This document shows, piece by piece, positions 30,801 to 39,304 of a DNA stretch of 64,000 nt (position 1 is the stretch's first letter; each line of letters opens with the position of its first letter). The DNA is taken from assembly GCA_038316435.1 (NCBI GenBank), contig JBBQAQ010000018.1, positions 1-64,000 of the forward strand, written 5' to 3'. This stretch comes from JACJXF01 sp038316435 (GTDB lineage Bacteria > Bacteroidota > Bacteroidia > Bacteroidales > GCA-2748055). Made by a program: the position numbers and the translations under genes. Under the pieces are notes generated by a model. That model searched no databases. It saw only the letters and a list, made by a program, of their open reading frames with translations, and was not told where the DNA came from.

Positions 30801-32291
30801 AGAGATTCTTATGCAGATACCCAAAAAGTAAAAGAATCCTTAACTCTCATTTATAAAAATGAAAAAAGGCTTTTCCGCCTAATAAATCAGTTGCTCGAAA
30901 TTCGCCGGATTGAAACGGGCTCACTTAAGTTAAAACTCAGGGATGAGGATATAGTCCCGTTTTTGCTGGGTATCAGTGAACTTTTTGAGGGACTGGCTAA
31001 AAAGAATAATGTCAATTTCAGTTTCATTTCTGAAGCAGACTCTGTAAAGCTATTTTTCGACTCAGACAAAATTGAAAAAATCGTCTTCAATCTTTTATCC
31101 AATTCATTTAACCATACTCCAAATGGGGGAGCAATAATTCTTTTCCTGGAGCATATAGAAATTGAAAAAGAAACCTGGATAAAAATTAGCATTGTGGATA
31201 CAGGAAATGGAATTTCAGAAAAACATCTTCCTTTCATTTTCGACCGATTCTATCAATTATCTACAAAAAGCGAAACCGGGCAAATCAGTTCTGGAATCGG
31301 CTTATCAATTTGTAAAGACATGATCGACAAGCATAAAGGAAAGATCTCAGCTAGTTCTGAAATAGGAAAAGGAACTACTATTGAAGTCTTATTGCCTTTA
31401 TGTACCGATGACTATGACCCCGAAAATTTTGCTGAAGAAGCAGATAGCTCGCTACTTCTGAACTATTCACGTTCGATGTTGGATATTGATATTCCCACAT
31501 CTGTCGACCCGGTTCTAAAGCCATCTGCCGCAACAATCGATTCATTTCGGGCACTTGTAATTGATGATGACCCTGATATGCAAAAATATCTTGCTGATGA
31601 ATTATCACAGGAGTATCACGTAAACATTGCATCAAATGGGTTGGAAGGTCTGACAATGGTGAAAAATCAAATGCCAGATCTCATAATTTCTGACATTATG
31701 ATGCCAGTAATGGATGGTTATGAATTATGCAAAAATGTAAAATCAAATGAATTAACCAGTCATATTCCAATTATACTTTTAACAGCTAAAAGTTCAGAAG
31801 AAAACCAAATTCAGGGGCTTGAGTATGGGGCTGATGATTATATTACCAAACCTTTTAACCCAAGCATTCTTAAATTACGGATTCGAAATATCCTCGAAAA
31901 TAGAAGCCAACTGGCAAAAAAGTTTTCAAGTGAGCTTGATTCAATTCCTGCAAATATCAAAATCAGCCAGATCGATCATGGTTTTCTGGAAAAAATGGTT
32001 AAAATAATTGAAGACAATATTGATGATTCCTATCTAAGCGGTGATCGTCTCGCAAGTGATTTAGGGGTAAGTAAAGGGAATCTTTATAAAAAGCTAAAGG
32101 CGCTTTCTGGATTAACTGTGAACATATTCATTCGGAATATAAGATTAAAAACTGCCGCCAAACTTCTTAAAAAAGGCAATTATAATATCAGCGAAGTTGC
32201 ATACGCTGTCGGCTTTAATAACCCGAAATATTTTTCCACCTGTTTTAGCGAGTTTTTTGATATGTCGCCTAAAGAATATATGCAGAATTAA
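27804..32291 (+). CDS. Hybrid two-component system regulator (HTCC) with AraC-type output
   Basis: A 1495-residue one-piece sensor-regulator. Signal peptide to about 21. Two seven-bladed Reg_prop propellers, about 25-780. A Y_Y_Y domain, about 786-870. One membrane helix, about 873-893. A coiled coil, about 900-965. A HisKA domain with NISHEFRTPL and H981. An HATPase with DTGNGIS. A receiver from 1248 with acidic ALVIDDDPD and phosphoacceptor D1297 (SDIMMP). An AraC-type HTH at about 1400-1494 ending in SPKEYMQN. It would sense a glycan fragment in the periplasm and switch on PUL promoters. It sits between the SusCD operon and GH116 and is the only AraC-type regulator in the window, so it is the natural candidate for the shared direct-repeat operators. 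Its own promoter (weak TATCTTTA at 27768) lacks them. Confidence 0.95.
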   Translation: MVSKNYSLIVLLIFCRLVSSAQQNQINFEQLNLADGLSHSLITGCAEDKTGFMWFATQDGMNRYDGYEFKIFQPGSGPRFPSGSWINSIYMDREAQLWIMYQGKGLNRYNTNTEIFYDYHSDPNIPGSISDIQIQPLNANINNVFYEDVNNNLWVGTQNGINIYDRQQDSFRSFHHDSTDIFSLSDNRIISLTGDSKGRIWAGTRNGLNLMNPETGKCIRFLKGSNETDLSDSTISTIFLENDSTIWVGTPLGGINLIQFPDNPAKAMVTSFLSKSIIQNEEASVNSIYKTRTGKLLIGMIDGLYEIRNTEKGWATVPFETTAFYSIQDITEDAFGNVWVSAELSKNLFRFNPEMSFCEEIPFYVKSFGERKNVKTQFLYISSTGILWVGTEKDGILKADLNSKNFHQITNNPLLKYSLSNREIYSIYENPNGDLYVGTKEGLNVIPHNSVKIKVYKQITENPKNITYTVSNQSQGNIIGVIKPQKDGKIWLGYFDYKISLFDPESGKFLSFHHNPSDPNSFKTWSLRTICVTRNGDVYFGGTGNGLAHYNPKEKNFNYYPVSETNEGGTSDYWINVIYEDSQGTIWIGTAQGGLNRFDPKNGAFKHYKHSPLDATSIGNNLIKSILEPKIYGEDILWIGTHGGLQKFNKKTGTFETFDKNNGLPSNTIHGVLEDKSGYLWISSNKGLICFDPVTLKVRNYTSEDGLQSDEFNEGAYFQNDKGIMYFGGVNGLTWFDPLSLKNNPFDAKPVITKFNIFNTPVLPLDTIRNKVVLNESISSQKKIFLTHKDRIFSFEFSSLNYVSSNKTQFRYILEGFETTENLVDATKRFATYTNIPTGEYQFKVWATNSDGIWSPEPAILKITLLPPFWERISFKALLFFTILILFLSILQIRTRILTRQKKYLKEQVEEQTRDLKKVNLELENHQEEIIKQNEKIALQRDNLKEQNNVLEKQKDEIETMASKLHAADELKLRFFTNISHEFRTPLTLILGPTESLLERDSYADTQKVKESLTLIYKNEKRLFRLINQLLEIRRIETGSLKLKLRDEDIVPFLLGISELFEGLAKKNNVNFSFISEADSVKLFFDSDKIEKIVFNLLSNSFNHTPNGGAIILFLEHIEIEKETWIKISIVDTGNGISEKHLPFIFDRFYQLSTKSETGQISSGIGLSICKDMIDKHKGKISASSEIGKGTTIEVLLPLCTDDYDPENFAEEADSSLLLNYSRSMLDIDIPTSVDPVLKPSAATIDSFRALVIDDDPDMQKYLADELSQEYHVNIASNGLEGLTMVKNQMPDLIISDIMMPVMDGYELCKNVKSNELTSHIPIILLTAKSSEENQIQGLEYGADDYITKPFNPSILKLRIRNILENRSQLAKKFSSELDSIPANIKISQIDHGFLEKMVKIIEDNIDDSYLSGDRLASDLGVSKGNLYKKLKALSGLTVNIFIRNIRLKTAAKLLKKGNYNISEVAYAVGFNNPKYFSTCFSEFFDMSPKEYMQN

Positions 32292-32364
32292 AATCACGAA
32301 ACTATTGGAGAAATAAACAAACCTGTTAAACATTTGCAGGCGCTATATTTATGAAAAATTCTGC

Positions 32365-32478
32365 ATGAAATTCCTTAAGCAGGTATATCAACGCCCTTCT
32401 AAAATAGTATTGCTCGAAATTACCCTTTCCGTATTTCTGGTAGGTATCCTGTTTCTATTGACATTTCTTATGATTTAA
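32365..32478 (+). CDS. Possible 37-residue single-pass membrane protein
   Basis: An ATG-started frame of 37 codons with a basic N-terminus (MKFLKQVYQRPSK) and one long hydrophobic helix (IVLLEITLSVFLVGILFLLT), ending at a TAA. It lies 73 bases after the regulator gene. The split between a charged start and a clean helix looks like a real small membrane protein, but the frame is short enough to arise by chance. No function can be assigned. Confidence 0.35.
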   Translation: MKFLKQVYQRPSKIVLLEITLSVFLVGILFLLTFLMI

Positions 32479-32520
32479 CAGGTTTTAAATCATAAAATCA
32501 TCTTTTTTAATCAAATTCTG

Positions 32521-32582
32521 AAAATAGTTAACCTTTCTGGAAAAATAGTGTCCCATTGAATCAGGCTGTGTGAATAGCTTTG
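32521..32582 (+). promoter_or_regulatory. PUL-type promoter with direct-repeat operator, site 3
   Basis: Half-site 1 AAAATAGTTAACCT (32521-32534) and half-site 2 AAAATAGTGTCCCA (32542-32555) both carry AAAATAG with the 21-bp period. The -7 box TAGCTTTG is at 32575-32582, 20 bp after half-site 2. This is the clearest two-half-site example. It drives the GH116 gene with a leader of about 170 bases. Confidence 0.65.
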
Positions 32583-32755
32583 CTCATGTGAAGTAATCCT
32601 GATTTATGAATTGCTGGAAAAAATTGAATTGAATGAACAACTGAAAAATTAGCCACATGCAGCACAAAAGAAAAGAGCAATGAGTTCAATCTTGTTTTTC
32701 ATTCAGAACCCAGCAATGGTTTAAATAGACAATAATTTGGAACTCTTATTTTCCC

Positions 32756-35374
32756 ATGAATAAAAAAATTTTAATACTTAGTTTTGTCACTTTGATTCTG
32801 ATTACAGGGATAAAAGCACAGGTCAGTTCTGGATTTTCAGAAACCTATAATCGAAGTTCAAGTAATAGAAGTGGCATCGCTTTGGGCGGTATTGGTTCAG
32901 GCTCTGTTGAACTGAGGAAAAATGGTCAGTTTTATAACTGGAGCATAATGAATAACTGGCCTGTTTTCACTGGTGATCCGCTTGTTGTGCGCACATTTCC
33001 GCACAACTCCGATGATGATTCATTTCTCTTCTTTTTAGTTCGCTATCAGGTAGAGGGAGAAACGCCTAAACTGAAATTGCTCCAGATAAACGATGGATTG
33101 TCAGAAGCTGCTCTTGAAAGCATAACCTACTATTTCCCATGGCTTTCCACTGTTGAAAAAATTGAATACAACGGCACTTTCCCATTTGTAACACTTAATT
33201 TTAGCGATAGGGAAATGCCTTTTGATATTCAAATGCAATCCTACTCTCCATTTATCCCTCATGATATCAAAAACTCATCTCTTCCCGGAATATTTTTCGA
33301 TTTTAAAATAATTTCCCATTCCTCAAAACCCGTTAAAGTTTTATTGGTAGGAACTCTTCGAAACCTTAGCGGTTATGATACTACGGAAAAATTCTTTACC
33401 ACCGACAGTTATTACTCAGAAGGATTTCATGGGTTTTCGATGGAATCAAATGGAATGGATACAACCGCAAGTTCATGGGGTCAGATGGGCCTTTTTTCCT
33501 CTTCTCCAAACTGCAGCTATTATCTTGGTTGGGAACATAAACACCCCTATTACGAAAAATTACTCCTATCGGAAAAATTCGAAAATATTGATGACACTGA
33601 AAGCAGGAATTCTAACAAAAAAGGTAAAAAGACAGCTAATACCTCAGGGAACAAAGACCAACGTTGCTTCAGTTCATTAGGCTTTAATGCAGAACTAAGT
33701 AAGGGAGATACTTTGAATGCCAACGTTATATTTGCCTGGAATTTCCCCAATCTTTACGGAGCTTTGAATGAAGAGTCAAAACTGATAAATGATGATTATT
33801 CCCTTGATTACCGCCTAACGAAGATCCAAGGCCATTATTATAATAAATTCTTTAATTCAGCTTTTCAGGTTGCAAGTTATCTTGTTGAAAACCAGGAATC
33901 GCTTTACGGAAAAACAAAAGAATTCCTTGATAATTTCTATGACACCGACATTGAACCTTTTGTCCTCAACCAGATAAATTCACAATTCAATACTTTTATT
34001 ACAAGTTCAACTCTCACAAAAAGTGGAAAATTTGCTATCAGAGAGGGACTTACGCCTTCTCAGCCATGGGGTCCTAACGGAACTATTGATGTAACATTAT
34101 ATGGATCTGCCTCTACCATTGCTCTTTTCCCGGAGTTGCAAAAAAATCTGATGCGTATCCACAAATGCTTGCAATCTCCCAAAGGAGAAATAAACCATGG
34201 ATTAAGTTCTGATCTTGAGCAAACTCTAAATGGAACCGCAGGTGTATACCATCGTGTAGATCTAGTTCCGAACTACATCCAGCTTGTTTTACGTGATTTT
34301 TTCTGGACAGGCGACCAGAATTACCTGCGGGAAATGTGGCCTTCAGTAGTTAAAGGAATTGATTATATTCTTACTGAGCGGGATGCCGACAAAAACCTTA
34401 TGCCTGATATGGAAGGAATTATGTGCAGTTATGATAATTTTCCAATGTACGGACTGGCATCCTATATACAGTCGCAATGGCTTGCCGCAATGAAGTTGAC
34501 AAGTGAAGCGGCATTAATTATGAAAGATCAGAAAACCTATGCCCTTACTTTAGATATTCTTGAAAAAGGTACTGCCCTGATGAATCAAAAACTCTGGAAC
34601 GGAAGCTACTACTCGCTTTCAAATGATTATTCCGGCTCAAGAGGCGAAGATAAAGGCATTCTTACTGATCAGATTATTGGACAATGGGTTGCACATCAAA
34701 CCGGGATGGGGTATTTGTTTCCAAAAGAAAATGTTTCAAAAAGCCTAGAAACAATAATTTCTAAATCCTATTTCACTAATTTCGGACTAAGGAATTGCAC
34801 CTGGCCTCAATATCCTGACCTTTTTCCTATACAGGATTCGGATCTTTGGGTAGACCAGGCAAATACCTGCTGGTCGGGAGTTGAACTTGGATTCGCCAGT
34901 TTATTACTTTATGAAGGCAAAACTACTGATGCTCTGAATGTCATAAAAACGGTTGATGACCGATACAGAAAAGCTGGGTTATACTGGGATCATCAGGAAT
35001 TTGGAGGTCATTATTACCGCCCGCTATCGGCTTGGTCGATCATTAATGGCTACCTTGGTCTGGGTATTAAGAACGGGAACTATATTTTCAATCCAAGAAT
35101 TGAAAAGGATAATTTCAAAATATTTTTTTCCTTCGGTAATGGCACTGCAAGGTATCGTAAGGATAAGGAACAAGTATCAATTGAAATACTTACCGGGATA
35201 ATGAAGATTAAGTCACTAACTGTTCCTGTTCAACAAATATCATCCAAAAACCCGGTCGTATATCTAAATGGCACAAAGGTTAAAACAAAAAAAATCCTTC
35301 AGAACGAAAATTGGGTATTAACTTTTATGGAGGAAGTTAATCTGGGGATGAATTCGGTAGTATCAATCAAATAA
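32756..35374 (+). CDS. GH116-family glycosidase (GBA2-like)
   Basis: An 872-residue secreted enzyme with a signal peptide to about residue 22 (IKAQ). The N-terminal beta-sandwich has the GH116 opening GIALGGIGSGSVELR. The C-terminal six-hairpin domain has the conserved blocks YIQLVLRDFFWTGD, LMPDMEGIMCSYDNF (D560) and WVDQANTCWSGVELG. The family includes beta-glucosidases, beta-xylosidases and N-acetyl-glucosaminidases. A lysine/asparagine-rich insert near residues 280-300 is unusual. It is likely periplasmic and acts on imported oligosaccharides. It has its own PUL promoter and faces the GH97 gene tail to tail. Confidence 0.75.
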   Translation: MNKKILILSFVTLILITGIKAQVSSGFSETYNRSSSNRSGIALGGIGSGSVELRKNGQFYNWSIMNNWPVFTGDPLVVRTFPHNSDDDSFLFFLVRYQVEGETPKLKLLQINDGLSEAALESITYYFPWLSTVEKIEYNGTFPFVTLNFSDREMPFDIQMQSYSPFIPHDIKNSSLPGIFFDFKIISHSSKPVKVLLVGTLRNLSGYDTTEKFFTTDSYYSEGFHGFSMESNGMDTTASSWGQMGLFSSSPNCSYYLGWEHKHPYYEKLLLSEKFENIDDTESRNSNKKGKKTANTSGNKDQRCFSSLGFNAELSKGDTLNANVIFAWNFPNLYGALNEESKLINDDYSLDYRLTKIQGHYYNKFFNSAFQVASYLVENQESLYGKTKEFLDNFYDTDIEPFVLNQINSQFNTFITSSTLTKSGKFAIREGLTPSQPWGPNGTIDVTLYGSASTIALFPELQKNLMRIHKCLQSPKGEINHGLSSDLEQTLNGTAGVYHRVDLVPNYIQLVLRDFFWTGDQNYLREMWPSVVKGIDYILTERDADKNLMPDMEGIMCSYDNFPMYGLASYIQSQWLAAMKLTSEAALIMKDQKTYALTLDILEKGTALMNQKLWNGSYYSLSNDYSGSRGEDKGILTDQIIGQWVAHQTGMGYLFPKENVSKSLETIISKSYFTNFGLRNCTWPQYPDLFPIQDSDLWVDQANTCWSGVELGFASLLLYEGKTTDALNVIKTVDDRYRKAGLYWDHQEFGGHYYRPLSAWSIINGYLGLGIKNGNYIFNPRIEKDNFKIFFSFGNGTARYRKDKEQVSIEILTGIMKIKSLTVPVQQISSKNPVVYLNGTKVKTKKILQNENWVLTFMEEVNLGMNSVVSIK

Positions 35375-35496
35375 TAGTACTGGCAAAATTTTACTCGCTC
35401 ATTTTAAACCCAGATTTGCTTTGTGAAATGCCTAGGCAAATGTTAAAAACTGGGGTTGATTCTATGTTTACTCAATATAAAATCGGAAAAGCGGTA

Positions 35497-35705
35497 AAAT
35501 TAAATCGGCGATTCTCAAAAAAACACTTTAGAAACGCTGATTTTTAGTTTATCGCCTCATTAAACGGCAGGGGTTTAAACCCCGGAAGTTTTTTGAAATT
35601 AAATCGCAATTCTCAAAAAAAACAATCAATAAAAGCTGATTTTTAGTTTTTCGCCACATTAAACAGCAGGGGTTTAAACCCCGTATGTTTTTTGAAATTA
35701 AACGG
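35497..35705. repeat. Tandem 99-bp repeat with GGGGTTTAAACCCC palindrome
   Basis: Two 99-base units (35497-35595 and 35596-35694) plus the first bases of a third fill the gap between the convergent GH116 and GH97 genes. Each unit carries the perfect 14-base palindrome GGGGTTTAAACCCC (35570-35583 and 35669-35682) and ends in TTTTTTG. Palindromes followed by T-runs could serve as two-way terminators. The rest of the 35375-35782 gap shows nothing more. Confidence 0.85.
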
Positions 35706-35782
35706 AACAAATACTAAACTGCGGTTTCCATCTGCAACTTTGTGGCCAAAGCATGCTGGGGTCTGCGCTTATGTAAACCAGC

Positions 35783-37747
35783 CTATTTCTGCACTACACC
35801 AACAAATCCGCCTAGTGGCATAATAGTTACCTCAACAACACCTCCGGTTGCTGTGTATTCCTTTTCAATTAAAGTCCGTGAATCTGCACCATCAGTTATC
35901 AGCTTAATTGTTCCCCCTTTGGTTAGGCGTGATAACTCAACTTTTACAGTCTGCTCCTGCTTTTGACCATTTATTCCGGCTACATACCATGTATCCCCGC
36001 TTCTTCTTGCTATAACTGCATATTTCCCGGGATATCCATCAAGAAGCATCATTTCATCCCATAATACCGGCACCGCTTTCAGAAATGATATTACATATTG
36101 CGGCATTGCAGAATATACTTCCGGAGCATCCACAAAATGTGTAATTCCGCTTTCAATTATTATAGGGAGAGCAATCTCAAACCCATTGGAGGTTATGTGG
36201 GGATATTTTTTATCTGAGAAACCACAGGGAGTATAATCTGTTGGTCCAACTACACCCCTTGTAAATGGAATGGTTGCGATGTGAACAGGTGCTCTCTCAG
36301 GATACAAAGGATCGAACAAATAACTTTCGGCACCTCTGATCGCCTCGGTCGATACAAGGTTTGGATAGGTGCGACTCCATCCTTTTGGCAAGGTACAGCC
36401 ATGAAAATTAACTAGAATCTGGAATTCAGCAGCATCTTCAAGGATTTCAATATACTGATTGATAATGTCCTGCTTATCGCTCTGGAAGAAATCGACTTTA
36501 ACTCCTTTTACTCCTAATTCATGGATTCTTTGAAATTCTTTTCGCCTTATTTCCCGATCAAACATCAGGTCTCTGGGGGCTTCCGAAACTTCATTATGCT
36601 TACCTCCTGAATTATACCAGAGCAGTAATCCAACTCCTTTTTCAGACGCATATTTTGAAAGTTGCTCCATACTGCCATTTTTCATCATATTCCAGTTGGC
36701 ATCCACAAGGAAATATTCCCATCCCATTTTTGCAGCGAAATCAATATAAGGCAACATTCTGCTATAATCTTTTGGCGAATCATTATCATACCACCAACTC
36801 CAGCCTGCGCGTCCAGGTTTTATCCAGTCTGTATTCCCAAGTTTATTTTCAGAAGCAAGGTCTGTAATAAGATTGGATTCAAGAATGGCTGACAGTTCGT
36901 TTCCTGCAATTATAACTCTCCAGGGTGTCTGAAAAGGTAATTGAACTTCGGAACTTGTTTTAAATAAACCCATTCCTTCAGTTTGGATTGGATTCTTCAG
37001 TAAATACAGTCCTTCATTTCCCTCAACATCAAGGTGCGATGCAACATAATTCCCATCCAGATCAGATTCAGAAATCAAAACCCACTGATGATTTGCAGTC
37101 TCAAACAAGGCAGGAAAAGCCCATCCGTTTTTTCCTTTTGGAGCAGGAGTCCCCGAAGACATAGGCCCTTCGTAAAAAGTCTCATATGCAGGTGTATATT
37201 TTGTTACGGTATCATATGGATGCATCCAGGCTGTTGCGCCCGGGATATTAAATCCTGATTTTTCGTTAAGTATAGTTACATTATTGTTTTCTGCAATTGG
37301 AAATTTATAGCAGTATGCAATTCCGTTATTAAATGCCCGGAAAATAAAAGCTAATTGCTTTCCTTCAGCATTTTGAAATTCCAAAATTATTTCATTATAC
37401 ACATTGCTACATTGACGGCTCTTCCCGGAAATTAACTGGTATTGTATCTTTACATTTTCAGAATACAGACTATTGAGAAAAGTAAGATTTCTTGAAAAAT
37501 CAGCATCTTCTCTGACAATTCCCAAAGGTGATTGTGAAATTGCAGATTGCATAACTCCTTCTTTGGTGATAAGCAATTGGTAATAAAGCTGATTTTGAGA
37601 ATTTGGGTCAGAAATGTCCGAATTAATAACAACTTCGATTTTCCCGTCTGGAGATTTTAACTCCCACTTATTTTTTTCAGATTTACAAGAGGTTAATGCA
37701 AAACAAAAGGCAAAAACTGTTAAAATAATCCCATTTAATATTTTCAT
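35783..37747 (-). CDS. GH97 glycosidase, retaining type (alpha-galactosidase-like)
   Basis: A 654-residue lipoprotein (lipobox ALTSC, C21) with the GH97 plan of N-terminal beta-sandwich, TIM barrel and C-terminal beta domain. D419 in GVKVDFFQSD lies where the inverting SusB alpha-glucosidase has Gly, and the SusB base segment VNAHEA reads VNFHGC here. Both changes match the retaining branch, whose characterised members include alpha-galactosidases and beta-L-arabinopyranosidases. E468 (STEAIRG) fits the acid/base. The ATG at 37747 is chosen over the longer frame to 37927 because it starts a proper lipoprotein signal. It is transcribed divergently from the GH43 gene, and both have AAAATA-type half-sites in the shared spacer. 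Confidence 0.88.
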   Translation of the reverse strand: MKILNGIILTVFAFCFALTSCKSEKNKWELKSPDGKIEVVINSDISDPNSQNQLYYQLLITKEGVMQSAISQSPLGIVREDADFSRNLTFLNSLYSENVKIQYQLISGKSRQCSNVYNEIILEFQNAEGKQLAFIFRAFNNGIAYCYKFPIAENNNVTILNEKSGFNIPGATAWMHPYDTVTKYTPAYETFYEGPMSSGTPAPKGKNGWAFPALFETANHQWVLISESDLDGNYVASHLDVEGNEGLYLLKNPIQTEGMGLFKTSSEVQLPFQTPWRVIIAGNELSAILESNLITDLASENKLGNTDWIKPGRAGWSWWYDNDSPKDYSRMLPYIDFAAKMGWEYFLVDANWNMMKNGSMEQLSKYASEKGVGLLLWYNSGGKHNEVSEAPRDLMFDREIRRKEFQRIHELGVKGVKVDFFQSDKQDIINQYIEILEDAAEFQILVNFHGCTLPKGWSRTYPNLVSTEAIRGAESYLFDPLYPERAPVHIATIPFTRGVVGPTDYTPCGFSDKKYPHITSNGFEIALPIIIESGITHFVDAPEVYSAMPQYVISFLKAVPVLWDEMMLLDGYPGKYAVIARRSGDTWYVAGINGQKQEQTVKVELSRLTKGGTIKLITDGADSRTLIEKEYTATGGVVEVTIMPLGGFVGVVQK

Positions 37748-37845
37748 AAATAGCTTGTTAAAAAGGTTAAAAAAGTCTTTTAGGTTTAAATTAATCTGAT
37801 GTGAAGGTAATAATTCGATTGATAATTCCGTAGCATAATAATAAT

Positions 37846-37905
37846 CAAAAATAGGTATCATCTGAATCTGTGGATAGGCTATTTTTTGAATGCCTTGACT
37901 ATTTT
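37846..37905 (-). promoter_or_regulatory. Weaker PUL-type promoter for GH97
   Basis: On the minus strand, AAAATAG starts at 37905 and again at 37885 (20 bp apart), followed by TATTTTTG at 37853-37846. Spacing differs by one or two bases from the five main sites, so it is listed as a weaker member. Confidence 0.35.
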
Positions 37906-37929
37906 GAATCTCAGCAAAAGTTAACATTC

Positions 37930-37991
37930 AAAAAATCGAAACAATCTAGCAAAATAATTAACTTACCCTTTTATCATTTGAAGTATCTTTG
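37930..37991 (+). promoter_or_regulatory. PUL-type promoter with direct-repeat operator, site 4
   Basis: Half-site 2 AAAATAATTAACTT (37951-37964) matches 12 of 14 bases of site 3 half-site 1. The position 21 bp upstream (37930-37943) is a weaker match. TATCTTTG at 37984-37991 is exactly 20 bp after half-site 2. It drives the GH43 gene at 38028. Confidence 0.55.
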
Positions 37992-38027
37992 AATTGCAGA
38001 GTTCTACGAATATAAATCCAAATAAAT

Positions 38028-39185
38028 ATGAGAATGGATAAGCCACTCAAGGCATCATTTACAACAATAATTACCGTTATTGTATTGATTTCTGCTTCAT
38101 GTGAATCGAATAAAGATTTGGGGATTATCAAACCCGGCGAAATCCTGAAAGATAATAACGGCATTTCCATAAATGCTCATGGCGGGGGAATTCTAATTTA
38201 TGATAAGATATATTATTGGTACGGCCAGCATATGATTGAGGGAGAAGCCGGAAATACTGCAATGGTAGGCGTTCATGTATATTCCTCACCGGATCTGCAT
38301 AACTGGAAGGATCTTGGGATTGCTTTGAAAGTTGAAGACAATGACAGTAGCGAAATTGCAAAAGGCTGCATTCTGGAACGACCAAAGGTTATTTATAATG
38401 AAAAGACTGGGAAATTTGTCATGTGGTTTCATCTGGAGTTAAAGGGACAGGGATACAATGCAGCCCGTTCAGGTGTGGCTGTCAGCGATACTCCCGAAGG
38501 ACCATTCAAGTTTCTTTCATCTTTTCGTCCCGATGCAGGTTTCTGGCCGGTAAATGTTCAGGATATCCATAAATTGCCTGTTTCAGATAGTGTCAAAACT
38601 GCATATTGTGGAGGTAAAGGTTGTCTTCCATCCCATCCCGACAGCCTAAATCTTCTGGGTCGAGATTACAAAGGAGGACAAATGGCCAGGGATATGAACT
38701 TATTTGTGGACGATGATGGAAAGGCCTATCTACTCTATTCTTCCGAAGAAAACAGCACCTTACATATTTCCCAGCTAAGTGATGACTATTTATCGTGCTC
38801 AGGCAAATATGCCCGTTTCTTTTCTGACCGGTACATGGAAGCACCAGTGGTTTTTAAGACATCAGACGGAACCTATTTCTTCATGGGCTCAGATTGCACG
38901 GGATGGAACCCAAACGCGGCTAGATCTGCAGTTGCAAAAAGCATTTTGGGACCATGGACAGAACTCGGGAATCCCTGCATCGGCAAAGACTCGTTAACAA
39001 CTTTTTATTCCCAAAGTACATTCATCTTGCCTGTTCACGGGAAAAAGGATGCATTCATTTACATGGGTGACAGGTGGAATCCGGAAAACCCGATAGATGG
39101 AAAACATATTTGGCTACCAATAGAACTTAAGAACGGACATTTTAAAATCCGTTGGCAAGAGGAATGGAATATTTTCAGTTTATAG
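38028..39185 (+). CDS. GH43 lipoprotein, exo-beta-1,3-galactanase-like (GH43_24/34 type)
   Basis: A 385-residue five-bladed propeller lipoprotein (lipobox SASC, C25). The opening ISINAHGGGILIYD plus YYWYGQ is typical of the GH43 subfamilies (24, 34) that lack the usual N-terminal Asp base and include galactan 1,3-beta-galactosidases. Other landmarks are E117 in LERPKV, D222 in ARDMNL and E271 in MEAPVV, consistent with the acid and pKa-modulating residues. It would take galactose units from beta-1,3-galactan, including branched chains, in the periplasm. It is divergent from GH97 and under PUL site 4. The exact subfamily needs an alignment. Confidence 0.75.
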   Translation: MRMDKPLKASFTTIITVIVLISASCESNKDLGIIKPGEILKDNNGISINAHGGGILIYDKIYYWYGQHMIEGEAGNTAMVGVHVYSSPDLHNWKDLGIALKVEDNDSSEIAKGCILERPKVIYNEKTGKFVMWFHLELKGQGYNAARSGVAVSDTPEGPFKFLSSFRPDAGFWPVNVQDIHKLPVSDSVKTAYCGGKGCLPSHPDSLNLLGRDYKGGQMARDMNLFVDDDGKAYLLYSSEENSTLHISQLSDDYLSCSGKYARFFSDRYMEAPVVFKTSDGTYFFMGSDCTGWNPNAARSAVAKSILGPWTELGNPCIGKDSLTTFYSQSTFILPVHGKKDAFIYMGDRWNPENPIDGKHIWLPIELKNGHFKIRWQEEWNIFSL

Positions 39186-39304
39186 GTTTCTAATCGTGCA
39201 GATACCCAAGGATTAATTTATTTGTATTTCTGAACCGACGACGAAGGAGAAGCTCGCAGAAGGCAAATCCACATGCCCTATATTATCTGTGTGTATAGCC
39301 GTTA

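Noticed and set aside
32311..32324. AAATAAACAAACCT resembling the PUL half-site (11 of 14)
   Set aside because: No second half-site and no TAnnTTTG box at the required distance.
35497..35705. Short CRISPR-like array
   Set aside because: Only two long units in direct contact, no spacers, no cas genes.
37748..37927. 60-residue N-terminal extension of GH97
   Set aside because: It would bury the lipoprotein signal and covers the divergent promoter region.
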